This document shows, one piece after another, positions 16,850-25,747 of a stretch of 64,000 bases of DNA. The notes beneath the pieces were generated by a model. It was given only the letters and a program-made list of their open reading frames with translations. It was not told where the DNA came from and did not search any database. Positions within the stretch are counted from its first letter, which is position 1. The number at the start of each line of letters is the position of its first letter. The stretch covers positions 496,001 through 560,000 of the forward strand of contig CAVQCJ010000004.1 of the NCBI GenBank assembly GCA_963711005.1, given 5' to 3'. Made by a program: the position numbers and the translations under genes. This stretch comes from CAVQCJ01 sp963711005. GTDB taxonomy: Bacteria > Actinomycetota > Actinomycetes > Prado026.

Positions 16850-17899
16850 ATGGCCGTCGTCACGATGCGCCAGCTCCTGGAGAGCGGCGTCCACTTCGGG
16901 CACCAGACCCGTCGGTGGAACCCCAAGATGAAGCGCTTCATCTTCACCGAGCGCAACGGCATCTACATCATCGACCTGCAGCAGTCCCTGACGTACATCG
17001 ACAGCGCGTACGACTTCGTCAAGGAGACCGTGGCCCACGGCGGCTCGGTCCTTTTCGTCGGGACGAAGAAGCAGGCGCAGGAGTCGGTGGCCGAGCAGGC
17101 GACCCGCGTCGGGATGCCGTACGTGAACCAGCGCTGGCTGGGCGGGATGCTCACCAACTTCTCCACCGTGCACAAGAGGCTGCAGCGGCTCAAGGAGCTC
17201 GAGCTCATCGACTTCGACGACGTCGCCGGCTCGGGCATCACCAAGAAGGAGCTGCTGGTCCTCAAGCGCGAGAAGGACAAGCTGGAGAAGACGCTCGGCG
17301 GGATCCGGGACATGAGCCGGGTGCCGAGCGCGGTGTGGATCGTCGACACGAAGAAGGAGCACATCGCCGTGGCCGAGGCCCGCAAGCTGGGCATCCCGGT
17401 CGTCGCGATCCTCGACACGAACTGCGACCCGGACGAGGTCGACTACCCGATCCCGGGCAACGACGACGCGATCCGCGCCGTGGGCCTCCTGACTCGCGTG
17501 CTCGCCGACGCGGTGGCTGACGGCCTGATGGCCAGGGCCGGTGCCGGCCAGGCGGACGAGAAGCCCGGCGCCGAGCTGGGCAGCGGGGAGCCGCTGGCCG
17601 ACTGGGAGCGCGAGCTGCTCCAGGGTCAGGACGCCCCGGCGGCCGCGCCGGCAGCGGAGGCGGTCGAGCCGGAGGCGGCAACGGTCGAGGTGGTCGCCGC
17701 TCCGGTGGCTGAAGCCGCCGAGCCGGTGGTGGAAGCGGCAGAGACGGTCGCGGAGACCGTTCCCGAGCCCGTCGCCGCGACCGAGACTGCGACTGCAGAG
17801 CCTGCGCCCGCCGAGGCGACGACCGCAGAAGCCGCGCCTGACGAGCCTGCGACCGAGATGGCCGAGACCGAGGCCGCCGCGACCGAAGACCCGGCCTGA
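16850..17899 (+). CDS. rpsB: 30S ribosomal protein uS2 with long acidic tail
   Basis: uS2 binds the 30S platform together with bS1-like proteins. The first 250 or so residues are a standard uS2 (MAVVTMRQLLESGVHFGHQT, WLGGMLTNFSTV, PDEVDYPIPGNDDAIRA). The product is 349 residues because of an Ala/Glu/Thr/Val/Pro-rich tail of about 100 residues, acidic and low-complexity. The ATG at 16850 has AAGGAG 8 nt upstream and gives the canonical N-terminus. It is followed by tsf in the conserved rpsB-tsf-pyrH-frr order. Confidence 0.95.
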   Translation: MAVVTMRQLLESGVHFGHQTRRWNPKMKRFIFTERNGIYIIDLQQSLTYIDSAYDFVKETVAHGGSVLFVGTKKQAQESVAEQATRVGMPYVNQRWLGGMLTNFSTVHKRLQRLKELELIDFDDVAGSGITKKELLVLKREKDKLEKTLGGIRDMSRVPSAVWIVDTKKEHIAVAEARKLGIPVVAILDTNCDPDEVDYPIPGNDDAIRAVGLLTRVLADAVADGLMARAGAGQADEKPGAELGSGEPLADWERELLQGQDAPAAAPAAEAVEPEAATVEVVAAPVAEAAEPVVEAAETVAETVPEPVAATETATAEPAPAEATTAEAAPDEPATEMAETEAAATEDPA

Positions 17900-17951
17900 G
17901 CCGGTCCGGTCGCCGGCGTCACCCACACCAGCACCAGGAGACGAGAGCACC

Positions 17952-18770
17952 ATGGCTGACTTCACCGCCGCCGACGTCAAGCGGCTCCGGGACCTCACGG
18001 CCGCCGGGTTCGTGGACTGCAAGAACGCGTTGACCGAGGCGGACGGCGACTTCGACAAGGCGGTCGAGATCCTGCGCGTCAAGGGCGCCAAGGACGTCGA
18101 CAAGCGGGCCGACCGGGTCGCGGCGAACGGCCTGGTCGCCGTTTCGGGCCCGGCGATCATCGAGCTCGACTGCGAGACGGACTTCGTGGCCAAGAACGCC
18201 CAGTTCCAGGAGCTGGCCGGGCGGATCGCGGCCGCGGTCGAGGCGGCCCGGCCGGCCGACGTCCCCGAGGCGCTGGTGCTCGACCTCGCCGACGGCCAGA
18301 ACGTCGGCGAGGCGATCCAGGCCCTGTCGGCTGTCATCGGCGAGAAGCTCGAGCTGCGCCGGATCGCCGTGCTCGACGGCACTGTGGCCACGTACCTGCA
18401 CCGCAAGGACCCCGCGTTGCCCCCGCAGGTCGGCGTGCTGGTCGCGTACGAGGGCGCGGACGCCGAGGCGGCCCGAGGCGTGGCGATGCAGGTGGCGGCC
18501 ATGCGCCCGACCTACCTGACCCGCGAGGACGTGCCGGCCGAGACCGTCGAGGCCGAGCGCCAGATCGCCGAGAAGCAGACGCGGGACGAGGGCAAGCCCG
18601 AAGCGGCGCTGCCGAAGATCGTCGAGGGCCGGGTCAACGCCTACTTCCGGGAGCGCGTCCTGCTCGAGCAGGAGTCGGTGCAGGTGCAGAAGAAGAGCGT
18701 GGCGCAGGTCCTCGCCGACGCCGGCCTCACGGTGAGCGGGTTCGCCCGGTTCGAGGTCGGGCAGGCCTAG
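17952..18770 (+). CDS. tsf: Translation elongation factor Ts
   Basis: EF-Ts is the nucleotide exchange factor for EF-Tu. The 272-residue protein has the N-terminal UBA-like domain (FTAADVKRLRDLTAAGFVDCK), the TDFVAKN motif near residue 77 and the core dimerisation domain; length is normal. The ATG at 17952 has AGGAGA upstream and sits 52 bp after rpsB. Confidence 0.95.
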   Translation: MADFTAADVKRLRDLTAAGFVDCKNALTEADGDFDKAVEILRVKGAKDVDKRADRVAANGLVAVSGPAIIELDCETDFVAKNAQFQELAGRIAAAVEAARPADVPEALVLDLADGQNVGEAIQALSAVIGEKLELRRIAVLDGTVATYLHRKDPALPPQVGVLVAYEGADAEAARGVAMQVAAMRPTYLTREDVPAETVEAERQIAEKQTRDEGKPEAALPKIVEGRVNAYFRERVLLEQESVQVQKKSVAQVLADAGLTVSGFARFEVGQA

Positions 18771-18845
18771 ACCCGACCGGCGGTCCCCCTCCGGGGCCGC
18801 GTTGAGGCACACTCGGGCAAGCTGGCGGCGACGGGAGGAGACCCG

Positions 18846-19646
18846 GTGGTCGAGGGCGACATCGTGGGCAGTCCCGCCGACCGTCCGGTCCTGCTCGGTG
18901 ACGAGCCGGACCCGGACGGCACCTTCGCGCCGGGTGGGTTCCGCCGCGTCCTGCTCAAGCTGTCCGGCGAGGCGTTCGCCGGCGACGGCGCCCTCGGCGT
19001 CGACCCGGACGTCGTGCAGACGGTCGCCCGGCAGATCGCCGAGGTGGTCCGCGGCGGCGTCCAGGTCGCGGTGGTCATCGGCGGCGGGAACTACTTCCGC
19101 GGGGCGCAGCTGTCCGAACACGGCATGGACCGCAGCCGGGCCGACTACATGGGCATGCTCGGGACGGTCATGAACTGCCTGGCCCTGCAGGACTTCCTGG
19201 AGAGGCAGGGCGTCGAGACCAGGGTCCAGACCGCGATCACGATGGGGCAGGTCGCCGAGCCGTACGTCCCGCGGCGCGCCATCCGCCACCTGGAGAAGGG
19301 CCGGGTCGTCATCTTCGGCGCGGGCCTCGGTGCCCCGTTCTTCTCGACCGACACGACGGCCGCCCAGCGCGCGCTGGAGGTGGGGGCAGAGGTGGTGCTC
19401 ATGGCCAAGGGGGTGGACGGCGTGTACGACGCCGACCCGCGCACCCACCCGGACGCCGTCCGCTTCGACCAGCTCACGTACGCCGAGGTGCTCGTGCGCG
19501 GCCTCAAGGTGGCCGACGCGACGGCGATCAGCCTCTGCCAGGACAACGACCTCCCGATCGTCGTGTTCAACCTCCTCGTCGAAGGCAACATCGCCCGCGC
19601 CGTCCGGGGTGAGAGGATCGGCACGCTGGTGGCGGCCGGCGCCTGA
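18846..19646 (+). CDS. pyrH: UMP kinase
   Basis: PyrH phosphorylates UMP to UDP and is a hexameric amino-acid-kinase-fold enzyme regulated by GTP and UTP. The 266-residue product has VLLKLSGEAFAG near residue 37, VIGGGNYFRG, GAGLGAPFFSTDTTAAQRALE and KGVDGVYDADP. A 35-residue N-terminal extension precedes the fold if the GTG at 18846 (with GGGAGGAG upstream) is the start. CACACT at 18808-18813 upstream resembles the possible -10 words before rpsP and rplS but lacks the matching -35. Confidence 0.94.
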   Translation: MVEGDIVGSPADRPVLLGDEPDPDGTFAPGGFRRVLLKLSGEAFAGDGALGVDPDVVQTVARQIAEVVRGGVQVAVVIGGGNYFRGAQLSEHGMDRSRADYMGMLGTVMNCLALQDFLERQGVETRVQTAITMGQVAEPYVPRRAIRHLEKGRVVIFGAGLGAPFFSTDTTAAQRALEVGAEVVLMAKGVDGVYDADPRTHPDAVRFDQLTYAEVLVRGLKVADATAISLCQDNDLPIVVFNLLVEGNIARAVRGERIGTLVAAGA

Positions 19647-19656
19647 GCCGCCGCCG

Positions 19657-19687
19657 GTGAGGACGACAGCGCCCGTGAGGACGACAG
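19657..19687 (+). repeat. 13-bp direct repeat between pyrH and frr
   Basis: GTGAGGACGACAG occurs at 19657-19669 and 19675-19687, an 18-bp period, in the short gap before frr. It is non-coding and just upstream of the frr ribosome site; a regulatory role is possible but nothing else supports it. Confidence 0.75.
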
Positions 19688-19697
19688 GGAGACGCCG

Positions 19698-20255
19698 GTG
19701 ATCGACGACACTCTCCTCGAGGCCGAGGAGAAGATGGACAAGGCCGTGACGGTGGCCCGCGAGGACTTCGCCGGCATCCGTACCGGTCGGGCGCACCCGG
19801 CGATGTTCAACAAGATCCAGGCGGACTACTACGGCACCCCGACACCGATCCCGCAGATGGCTTCGTTCCACGTCCAGGACGCGCGGATGGTCACGATCAC
19901 CCCGTACGACAAGGGCTCGCTGACCGCGATCGAGAAGGCCATCCGGGACAGCGACCTCGGTGTGAACCCGACCGACGACGGGACGGTCATCCGGGTCGCC
20001 TTCCCGCAGCTCACCGAGGAGCGCCGCCGGGAGTACGTGAAGCTCGCGAAGACCAAGGCCGAGGACGCGCGGGTGGCCGTGCGCAACATCCGGCGGCACG
20101 CGATGGCAGCGTTGGAGAAGCTCGCGGACGACGGCGACACCGGGGAGGACGAGGTGCGCCGCGCCGAGAAGCACCTGGAGGACGTCACGCACAAGTACGT
20201 AGCAAGCATCGACGAGCTGCTCAAGCACAAAGAAGCCGAGCTGCTCGAGGTCTGA
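19698..20255 (+). CDS. frr: Ribosome recycling factor
   Basis: RRF splits post-termination ribosomes with EF-G. The 185-residue product has the standard length and motifs: the three-helix bundle with AGIRTGRAHPAMF, then DYYGTPTPIPQMASF, and AIRDSDLGVNPTDDG. Start is GTG at 19698 with AGGGAGA upstream. It ends 5 bp before cdsA. Confidence 0.95.
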   Translation: MIDDTLLEAEEKMDKAVTVAREDFAGIRTGRAHPAMFNKIQADYYGTPTPIPQMASFHVQDARMVTITPYDKGSLTAIEKAIRDSDLGVNPTDDGTVIRVAFPQLTEERRREYVKLAKTKAEDARVAVRNIRRHAMAALEKLADDGDTGEDEVRRAEKHLEDVTHKYVASIDELLKHKEAELLEV

Positions 20256-20260
20256 GCACC

Positions 20261-21268
20261 GTGACCCCATGGCCGATGCCCCGTGAACCGATGACGCAGC
20301 CCGCCGACGTGAGCGCGGATCCATCCCCCGACCCGGCGGACCGACCCGCCGAGCCGGCGAGCCGGTCCGCGAACGACGGGCGCGCGCCGGAGCCGCCAGC
20401 CGCGGAGCCCGTGGCCCCGGAGCCCGTAGCCCCGGAGCCCGCGGCCGACGGGCAGCGGGCCGCCCGGGCCGGACGCAACCTCGTTGCCGCCACGGTCGTC
20501 GGCGTCGCGCTCGGCGCCCTGGTCCTGGCGACGATCTACTGGTTCCCGCGCGGTTTCGTCGCCGTCGTCGTCGTCGCGTTCGTGATCGCGGTCGCCGAGC
20601 TGGTCACCGCGCTGATGAGCGCCGGCATCGCCCCGCCGCGGATGCCGCTGCTCGGCGGCACGGTCGCGATGGTCGTCTGCGCGTACTCCGGCGGCCTGCC
20701 CGGACTCGCGGTCGCGTACGCGGCGACGGTGCTGGTCATCGTGTTCTGGCGGTTGCCGGCCGGTCCGGAGCACTCGGTCCGGGACACCTCGGCTGGCGTG
20801 TGGGCGGCCACCTACGTGCCCTTCCTCGGCGGGTTCGCCGCGCTGATGTTCGCTCAGCCGTCGGGCGCCGACCGCATCGTCGTGTTCATCGCGACCACCG
20901 TGTGCAGCGACGTCGGCGGCTACGCGGCCGGAGTGCTGTTCGGCCGGCACCCGCTCGCCCCGGACATCAGCCCGAAGAAGACCTGGGAGGGCTTCGGCGG
21001 TTCGGTGCTCGCCTGCCTGGTCGGCGGTTCCGTCCTGTCGGTCTGGCTGCTGCACCTGCACTGGTGGCAGGGCGCGGCCCTGGGTGCCGCTGTCGTCGTC
21101 GCCGCCACGCTCGGCGACCTGGCCGAGTCCGCCGTGAAGCGTGACCTGGGGATCAAGGACATGGGACGGCTCCTGCCCGGCCACGGCGGGATCATGGACC
21201 GGCTCGACTCGTTGCTGCCGGTCGCGCCGGTGGCGTACGTGCTGCTCACGGTCTTCGCCGGAGGCTGA
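20261..21268 (+). CDS. cdsA: Phosphatidate cytidylyltransferase
   Basis: CdsA makes CDP-diacylglycerol from phosphatidic acid and CTP, the branch point for phospholipids. The 335-residue protein starts with a Pro/Glu/Ala-rich cytoplasmic segment of about 65 residues containing a PVAPE repeat, then about eight membrane helices. The catalytic CDP-transferase signature is complete: SPKKTWEGFGGS and GDLAESAVKRDLGIKDMG, followed by LLPGHGGIMDRLDSL. The GTG at 20261 is used; internal ATGs within the first 12 codons are alternatives. rlmN follows after 3 bp. Confidence 0.94.
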   Translation: MTPWPMPREPMTQPADVSADPSPDPADRPAEPASRSANDGRAPEPPAAEPVAPEPVAPEPAADGQRAARAGRNLVAATVVGVALGALVLATIYWFPRGFVAVVVVAFVIAVAELVTALMSAGIAPPRMPLLGGTVAMVVCAYSGGLPGLAVAYAATVLVIVFWRLPAGPEHSVRDTSAGVWAATYVPFLGGFAALMFAQPSGADRIVVFIATTVCSDVGGYAAGVLFGRHPLAPDISPKKTWEGFGGSVLACLVGGSVLSVWLLHLHWWQGAALGAAVVVAATLGDLAESAVKRDLGIKDMGRLLPGHGGIMDRLDSLLPVAPVAYVLLTVFAGG

Positions 21269-21271
21269 CGG

Positions 21272-22414
21272 GTGCCCGCCCCCGGCGAGCTGACGTTCGT
21301 CGCCCCGCGCCGGGCCAAGCCGCCGGTCCACCTCGCCGACCTGACACCGGCCGAGCGCGCCGACGTCGTGGCCGGGCTCGGCCAGCCGCAGTTCAGGGCC
21401 CGCCAGGTGGCCGCGCAGTACTTCCACCGCCTGGCGACCGACCCGCAGCAGTGGACCGACGTCCCGGCCGGAGCCCGCGCCAGGCTGGCCCAGGCGCTCA
21501 CGCCAACGCTGCTGGAGCCGGTCCGCACGTGGGAGTGCGACGACGGGATGACCCGGAAGACGCTGTGGCGCCTGTTCGACGGGACGCTGGTCGAGTCGGT
21601 GCTGATGCTGTACGCGCGCACCGCGAGCAGCGCAGCCCGGGCCACCGTGTGCGTGTCCTCCCAGGCCGGCTGCGGGATGAACTGCCCCTTCTGCGCGACC
21701 GGGCAGGCCGGGCTGACCCGCAACCTGTCCAGCGCCGAGATCGTCGAGCAGGTCGTGGACGCGGCGAGGGTCATGGCCGCAAGCGCCGCGTCGAGCGGGC
21801 TAGGCGGGCCCGGCCGGGTCGGCAACGTCGTCTTCATGGGGATGGGCGAGGCCCTGGCGAACTACAAGGCCGCGCTCGGCGCGGTGCGGCGGCTGACCGA
21901 CCCGGCGCCGGACGGCCTTGGGCTGTCCGCGCGCGGGATCACGGTGTCGACGGTCGGGCTGGTCCCGGCGATGGACCGGCTGGCCGGCGAGGGCCTCCCG
22001 GTCACGCTGGCGCTGAGCCTGCACGCCCCGGACGACGCGGCGCGGGACGAGCTGGTCCCGCTCAACACGCGGTGGAACGTCGCGGACGTGCTGGACGCCG
22101 CCCGGCGCTACTTCGAGGTCACCGGGCGACGGGTGAGCATCGAGTACGCGCTCATCCGCGACGTCAACGACCAGGGCTGGCGGGCCGACCTGCTGGGGCG
22201 ACTGTTGACCGAGCGGGGGAAAGGCTGGGTGCACGTGAACCCGATCCCGCTCAACCCGACCCCGGGCTCGCGCTGGACGGCCAGCGACCAGGCGGTCGAG
22301 CGGGCGTTCGTCCGGACCCTGCGGGCGCACGGCGTGCCGACCACGGTCCGGGACACCCGTGGCCGGGAGATCGACGGCGCCTGCGGGCAGCTCGCGGCCG
22401 GCGGAGCCGGCTGA
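21272..22414 (+). CDS. rlmN: 23S rRNA/tRNA adenine C2-methyltransferase RlmN
   Basis: RlmN is a radical SAM enzyme that methylates C2 of A2503 in 23S rRNA and A37 in some tRNAs. The 380-residue protein carries the radical SAM cluster motif CGMNCPFCATGQ, the GMGEALANY motif and the C-terminal catalytic Cys in DGACGQL. Length matches the family. GTG start 3 bp after cdsA. It closes the conserved housekeeping run. Confidence 0.94.
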   Translation: MPAPGELTFVAPRRAKPPVHLADLTPAERADVVAGLGQPQFRARQVAAQYFHRLATDPQQWTDVPAGARARLAQALTPTLLEPVRTWECDDGMTRKTLWRLFDGTLVESVLMLYARTASSAARATVCVSSQAGCGMNCPFCATGQAGLTRNLSSAEIVEQVVDAARVMAASAASSGLGGPGRVGNVVFMGMGEALANYKAALGAVRRLTDPAPDGLGLSARGITVSTVGLVPAMDRLAGEGLPVTLALSLHAPDDAARDELVPLNTRWNVADVLDAARRYFEVTGRRVSIEYALIRDVNDQGWRADLLGRLLTERGKGWVHVNPIPLNPTPGSRWTASDQAVERAFVRTLRAHGVPTTVRDTRGREIDGACGQLAAGGAG

Positions 22415-22481
22415 GCCCCTCCAGCGCGGCGACTTTCGGGGAAGAACCCGCCCGGCGGGCGCGGGACGGGCTGGGCCCGGG

Positions 22482-22487
22482 TACTCT
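22482..22487 (+). promoter_or_regulatory. Leaderless-type -10 element of small membrane gene
   Basis: TACTCT ends 6 nt before the ATG at 22494, with no ribosome site between. This supports the small gene being real. Confidence 0.45.
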
Positions 22488-22493
22488 CCGGCC

Positions 22494-22676
22494 ATGGCGC
22501 AGGTGATCGGCTACGCCGTTCTTGCCGTGGGAGTCATGCTCCTGGTCGGCGCGCTGCTCGGCCGGGTCCAGTCCAGAGACGCCTGCGCGGTGGCCGACCC
22601 CCGGCGCGACCTGCGCATGCGCTCGACCTTCGACGAGGGCAACGAAGGCCGCCCCTCGTCCGCACGCACGCCCTGA
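22494..22676 (+). CDS. Small single-pass membrane protein
   Basis: This 60-residue protein has one hydrophobic helix (about residues 4-24, VIGYAVLAVGVMLLVGALLG) and a charged, Arg/Asp-rich cytoplasmic tail. I do not recognise the family. Support comes from the clear membrane segment, a TACTCT element 6 nt before the ATG, and its fit in the gap between rlmN and the CoA-transferase. It could also be a chance frame in GC-rich DNA. Confidence 0.55.
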   Translation: MAQVIGYAVLAVGVMLLVGALLGRVQSRDACAVADPRRDLRMRSTFDEGNEGRPSSARTP

Positions 22677-22692
22677 GGCGCCGCTGCTCGGA

Positions 22693-22709
22693 TTGGATAA
22701 AGTATCCGA
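22693..22709 (+). promoter_or_regulatory. Candidate GntR operator overlapping CoA-transferase promoter
   Basis: TTGGATAAAGTATCCGA is an inverted repeat centred at 22701 (one mismatched pair in the arms, unpaired AAG centre). Its core TGGAT-N5-ATCC recurs before the glutaryl-CoA dehydrogenase gene. The TAAAGT at 22698-22703 also has the form and position (7 nt before GTG 22711) of a leaderless -10 element, so a bound repressor would block the promoter. The likely binder is the GntR protein encoded at 23847. Confidence 0.5.
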
Positions 22710-22710
22710 C

Positions 22711-23850
22711 GTGTCTTCCCCCGCCGGCCCACTGGACGGGATCGTCGTCGCCGACTTGAGCCGGGTCCTCGCGGGTCCGTACGCCACGATGCTGCTCGGT
22801 GACCTGGGCGCCGAGGTGGTCAAGGTCGAGCGACCGCCGGACGGCGACGACACCCGGGCCTGGGGCCCGCCCTGGTCAGACGGGGAGTCCACGTACTTCC
22901 TCGGCGTGAACCGCAACAAGCGGTCGGTCCGGCTCGACCTTCGCTCCGAGCCGGACCTCGCGGCGGCCCGGTCGCTGGTCGAGCGGGCCGACGTCGTCGT
23001 GGAGAACTTCAAGCCGGGCAGCCTGGACCGGCTGGGGCTCGGGTACGACGCGGTCCGGATCGCCAACCCCGCCGTCGTGTACGCCTCGATCACCGGCTTC
23101 GGCGGGGGCGCGGGCGCGGACCTGCCCGGCTACGACCTGCTCGTGCAGGCGGTCGGCGGGCTCATGAGCGTGACCGGACCGGCCCCCGGGGAGCCGACGA
23201 AGGTCGGGGTCGCCCTCGTCGACGTGGTCACCGGACTGCACGCCGCCGTCGGCGTGCTCGCCGCCCTCCGGCACCGCGAGCGCACCGGGCAGGGGCAACG
23301 GGTGGAGGTCAACCTGCTGTCCTCGTTGCTGTCGGCGCTGGTCAACCAGAGCAGCGGGTACGTGGCGGCGGGCGACGTGCCGGGCATCATCGGCAACCGG
23401 CACCCCTCGATCGCGCCGTACGAGGTGCTGCCGACGGCGGACCGGCCGATCGCGCTCGCCGTGGGCAACGACCGGCAGTTCCGGGCGCTGTGCGCAGTCC
23501 TCGGCCGGCCCGTCCTCGCCGACGACCCGCGGTTCGCGACCAACCCGGACCGGGTCGGCCACCGGGACGAGCTGGCAGCAGCCCTGACGGCCGAGCTGGC
23601 GCATCGTCCCGCCGCCGACTGGGTCCAGGCGCTGACGGCCGCCGGCGTCCCGTGCGGCCCCATCAACGACGTCGCCGAGGCGGTGCGGCTGGCCGACCAC
23701 CTGGGGCTGGGCCCGGTGGCCGACGCCGGCGGTGTCCGGACGATCGCCGACCCCATCGGGCTGTCCGCGACCCCGGTGACCTACCGGGCCCGGCCGCCGT
23801 CGGTGGGCGCCGACGACGACTGGCTCGCGGCCTGGCTGGCCCGGCGGTGA
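22711..23850 (+). CDS. Class III CoA-transferase (CaiB/BaiF family), likely glutarate-type
   Basis: This 379-residue protein belongs to the class III CoA-transferases, which move CoA between carboxylic acids through a catalytic Asp. Motifs include DLSRVLAGPYATMLLGDLGAEV and NRNKRSVRLDL. The acid cannot be read directly, but the near neighbour gcdH encodes a glutaryl-CoA dehydrogenase, and the pair matches the known succinyl-CoA:glutarate CoA-transferase plus dehydrogenase arrangement; glutarate is therefore the best guess. GTG 22711 gives the standard N-terminus. Its stop overlaps the GntR gene start (GTGA). Confidence 0.8.
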   Translation: MSSPAGPLDGIVVADLSRVLAGPYATMLLGDLGAEVVKVERPPDGDDTRAWGPPWSDGESTYFLGVNRNKRSVRLDLRSEPDLAAARSLVERADVVVENFKPGSLDRLGLGYDAVRIANPAVVYASITGFGGGAGADLPGYDLLVQAVGGLMSVTGPAPGEPTKVGVALVDVVTGLHAAVGVLAALRHRERTGQGQRVEVNLLSSLLSALVNQSSGYVAAGDVPGIIGNRHPSIAPYEVLPTADRPIALAVGNDRQFRALCAVLGRPVLADDPRFATNPDRVGHRDELAAALTAELAHRPAADWVQALTAAGVPCGPINDVAEAVRLADHLGLGPVADAGGVRTIADPIGLSATPVTYRARPPSVGADDDWLAAWLARR

Positions 23851-24527
23851 CCGAGCTGGGGGTGACGGAGCCGGCGTTCCGGCGGCCGCCGACCGCGCAG
23901 GAGGCGGTGCTGGTGGCGCTTCGCCGGGCGATCGGCAGCGGCGAGCTGCGGCCGGGGGAGCAGGTCAGGCAGGACGCGCTGGCCGAGCGGTACGGGGTGT
24001 CGCGGGTGCCGTTGCGCGAGGCGCTGAAGATCCTCCAGGGCGAGGGATCGGTGACCTACCGGCCGCACCGCGGCTACTTCGTCGCCGAGCTTTCCCTGGC
24101 CGACCTCGAGGAGGTGTACCGCATCCGCGAGCTGCTCGAGGAGGAGGCGGTGCGGACTGCCGTGCCCCGGCTCACCGCCGACGGCCTCGACGAGCTGGCG
24201 GCACTGGTCGCAGGGTGCGAGGACGCCGGCCGGGCCGGTGACGTCGCGGCGATGACGGCGGCCAACCGGAGCCTGCACTTCGCGCTGTACGCGGCGTCGG
24301 ACCGGCCCAGGCTGGTGCGGATGGTGCGGATCCTCTGGGACGCGACCGACGCCTACCGCTCGGTGTACTACTCGGACCCCGCGAACCGCGAACGGGTGGC
24401 GGCCGAGCACCGGCAGCTCCTACGCGCGCTGCGCTCCGACGATGCGGACACGGCGGTCCGCCTGCTCGCCGAGCACCGCGACCACGCCGTCGAGCACATC
24501 CGGGCCCTGCTCGCCGACGACCGCTGA
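23847..24527 (+). CDS. GntR-family regulator, FadR subfamily
   Basis: This 226-residue regulator has an N-terminal winged helix (about 15-75; GEQVRQDALAERYGVSRVPLREAL is the HTH) and a C-terminal FCD effector domain with metal-ligand-type residues (HFALY, EHRQLL and EHRDH). FCD regulators usually sense small carboxylic acids and repress neighbouring catabolic genes. It is coupled to the CoA-transferase and converges on gcdH, so glutarate or a related acid is a plausible effector. Candidate operators sit at 22693 and 25748. Confidence 0.88.
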   Translation: MTELGVTEPAFRRPPTAQEAVLVALRRAIGSGELRPGEQVRQDALAERYGVSRVPLREALKILQGEGSVTYRPHRGYFVAELSLADLEEVYRIRELLEEEAVRTAVPRLTADGLDELAALVAGCEDAGRAGDVAAMTAANRSLHFALYAASDRPRLVRMVRILWDATDAYRSVYYSDPANRERVAAEHRQLLRALRSDDADTAVRLLAEHRDHAVEHIRALLADDR

Positions 24528-24537
24528 CGCGAGCGGG

Positions 24538-25716
24538 TCAGCGGAAGGCCTGGATCCCGGTCAGCGCCTGACCCACGACCAACGTGTGGATCTCGCTGGT
24601 CCCCTCGTAGGTGAGCACGGACTCGAGGTTGTTGGCGTGCCGCAGCATCGGGTACTCCAGCGTGATCCCGCTGCCGCCGAGGATGGTCCTGGCCTGGCGG
24701 GCGATCTCGATGGCCTCGCGGACGTTGTTCAGCTTGCCGACGCTCACCATCTCCGGCGTGACCGTCCCGGCGTCCTTGAGCCGGCCCAGGTGCAGCGCGA
24801 GCAGGTAGCCCTTCTGCAGCTCCAGGGCCATGTCGGCGAGCTTCGCCTGGGTCAGCTGGAACCCGGCGATCGGCCGGCCGAACTGCTCGCGGCTCAGCGC
24901 GTACGCGACGGCCGTGTCCAGGCAGTCCCTGGCCGCCCCGAGCACGCCGAAGACGATCCCGAACCGGGCCTCGCTCAGGCATCCCAGCGGGCCGGCCAGG
25001 CCCTGGGCCCCGGGCAGCATCGCCGCCGCCGGTAGCCGCACGGACTCCAGCACGAGCTCGCTGGTCACCGACGCACGCAGGGACAGCTTGTGCTTGACCG
25101 GGTTGGCGGTGAACCCGGGGGTGCCGGTGGGGACCAGGAAGCCGCGGATCCCGGCGTCGGTGCGCGCCCACACGACGGCGACGTCGGCCACCCCGCCGTT
25201 CGTGATCCACATCTTGGTGCCGTCCAGCACCCAGTCGTCCCCGTCCGGCTTGGCGGTGGTGCGCATGCCGGCCGGGTTCGAGCCGAAGTCCGGCTCGGTC
25301 AGCCCGAAGCAGCCGATCGCCTCGCCGGCGGCCATCCTGGGCAACCACTCCTGACGCTGGTCCTCCGACCCGTACGCGTGGATCGCGTACATGGCCAGCG
25401 AACCCTGCACCGACACCAGCGACCGGATCCCGGAGTCGACCGCCTCGAGCTCCAGGCAGGCCAGGCCGTACGCGACGGCGCTGGTGCCCGCGCAGCCGTA
25501 CCCGTGCAGGTGCATGCCGAGCACGCCCAGTCCGCCCAGCCCGGCGGCCAGCTCGCGGGCGGGCAGCTCGCCGGCCTCGAACCACTCGGCGACGTGCGGG
25601 CGGACCTCGCGGTCGAGATAGGTCCGGACGGTGTCCCGGATGGCCCGCTCGTCCTCGGACAGCAGCGAGTCGGCGGCGATGAGGTCGAGGGCGGCGACGG
25701 GCGGGGTGTCAGGCAT
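24538..25716 (-). CDS. gcdH: Glutaryl-CoA dehydrogenase
   Basis: This 392-residue FAD enzyme of the acyl-CoA dehydrogenase family would convert glutaryl-CoA to crotonyl-CoA and CO2. Signs of the glutaryl-CoA group are QGSLAMYAIHAYGSEDQ, GLTEPDFGSNPAGM, the catalytic base Glu371 in TYEGTSEIHTL, and the ending ALTGIQAFR, which matches the family closely. Ribosome site GGAG lies before the ATG. It is preceded by the cupin gene on the same strand with a palindromic site between them, and converges on the GntR gene with a 10-bp gap. Confidence 0.88.
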   Translation of the reverse strand: MPDTPPVAALDLIAADSLLSEDERAIRDTVRTYLDREVRPHVAEWFEAGELPARELAAGLGGLGVLGMHLHGYGCAGTSAVAYGLACLELEAVDSGIRSLVSVQGSLAMYAIHAYGSEDQRQEWLPRMAAGEAIGCFGLTEPDFGSNPAGMRTTAKPDGDDWVLDGTKMWITNGGVADVAVVWARTDAGIRGFLVPTGTPGFTANPVKHKLSLRASVTSELVLESVRLPAAAMLPGAQGLAGPLGCLSEARFGIVFGVLGAARDCLDTAVAYALSREQFGRPIAGFQLTQAKLADMALELQKGYLLALHLGRLKDAGTVTPEMVSVGKLNNVREAIEIARQARTILGGSGITLEYPMLRHANNLESVLTYEGTSEIHTLVVGQALTGIQAFR

Positions 25717-25747
25717 CGGTCGGCTCCGGTCCCAGGGTGCGGCAGTC

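Noticed and set aside
17919..20324. Antisense frame of about 800 codons opposite tsf-pyrH-frr
   Set aside because: The sense strand holds three intact core genes with correct motifs; the antisense frame has none.
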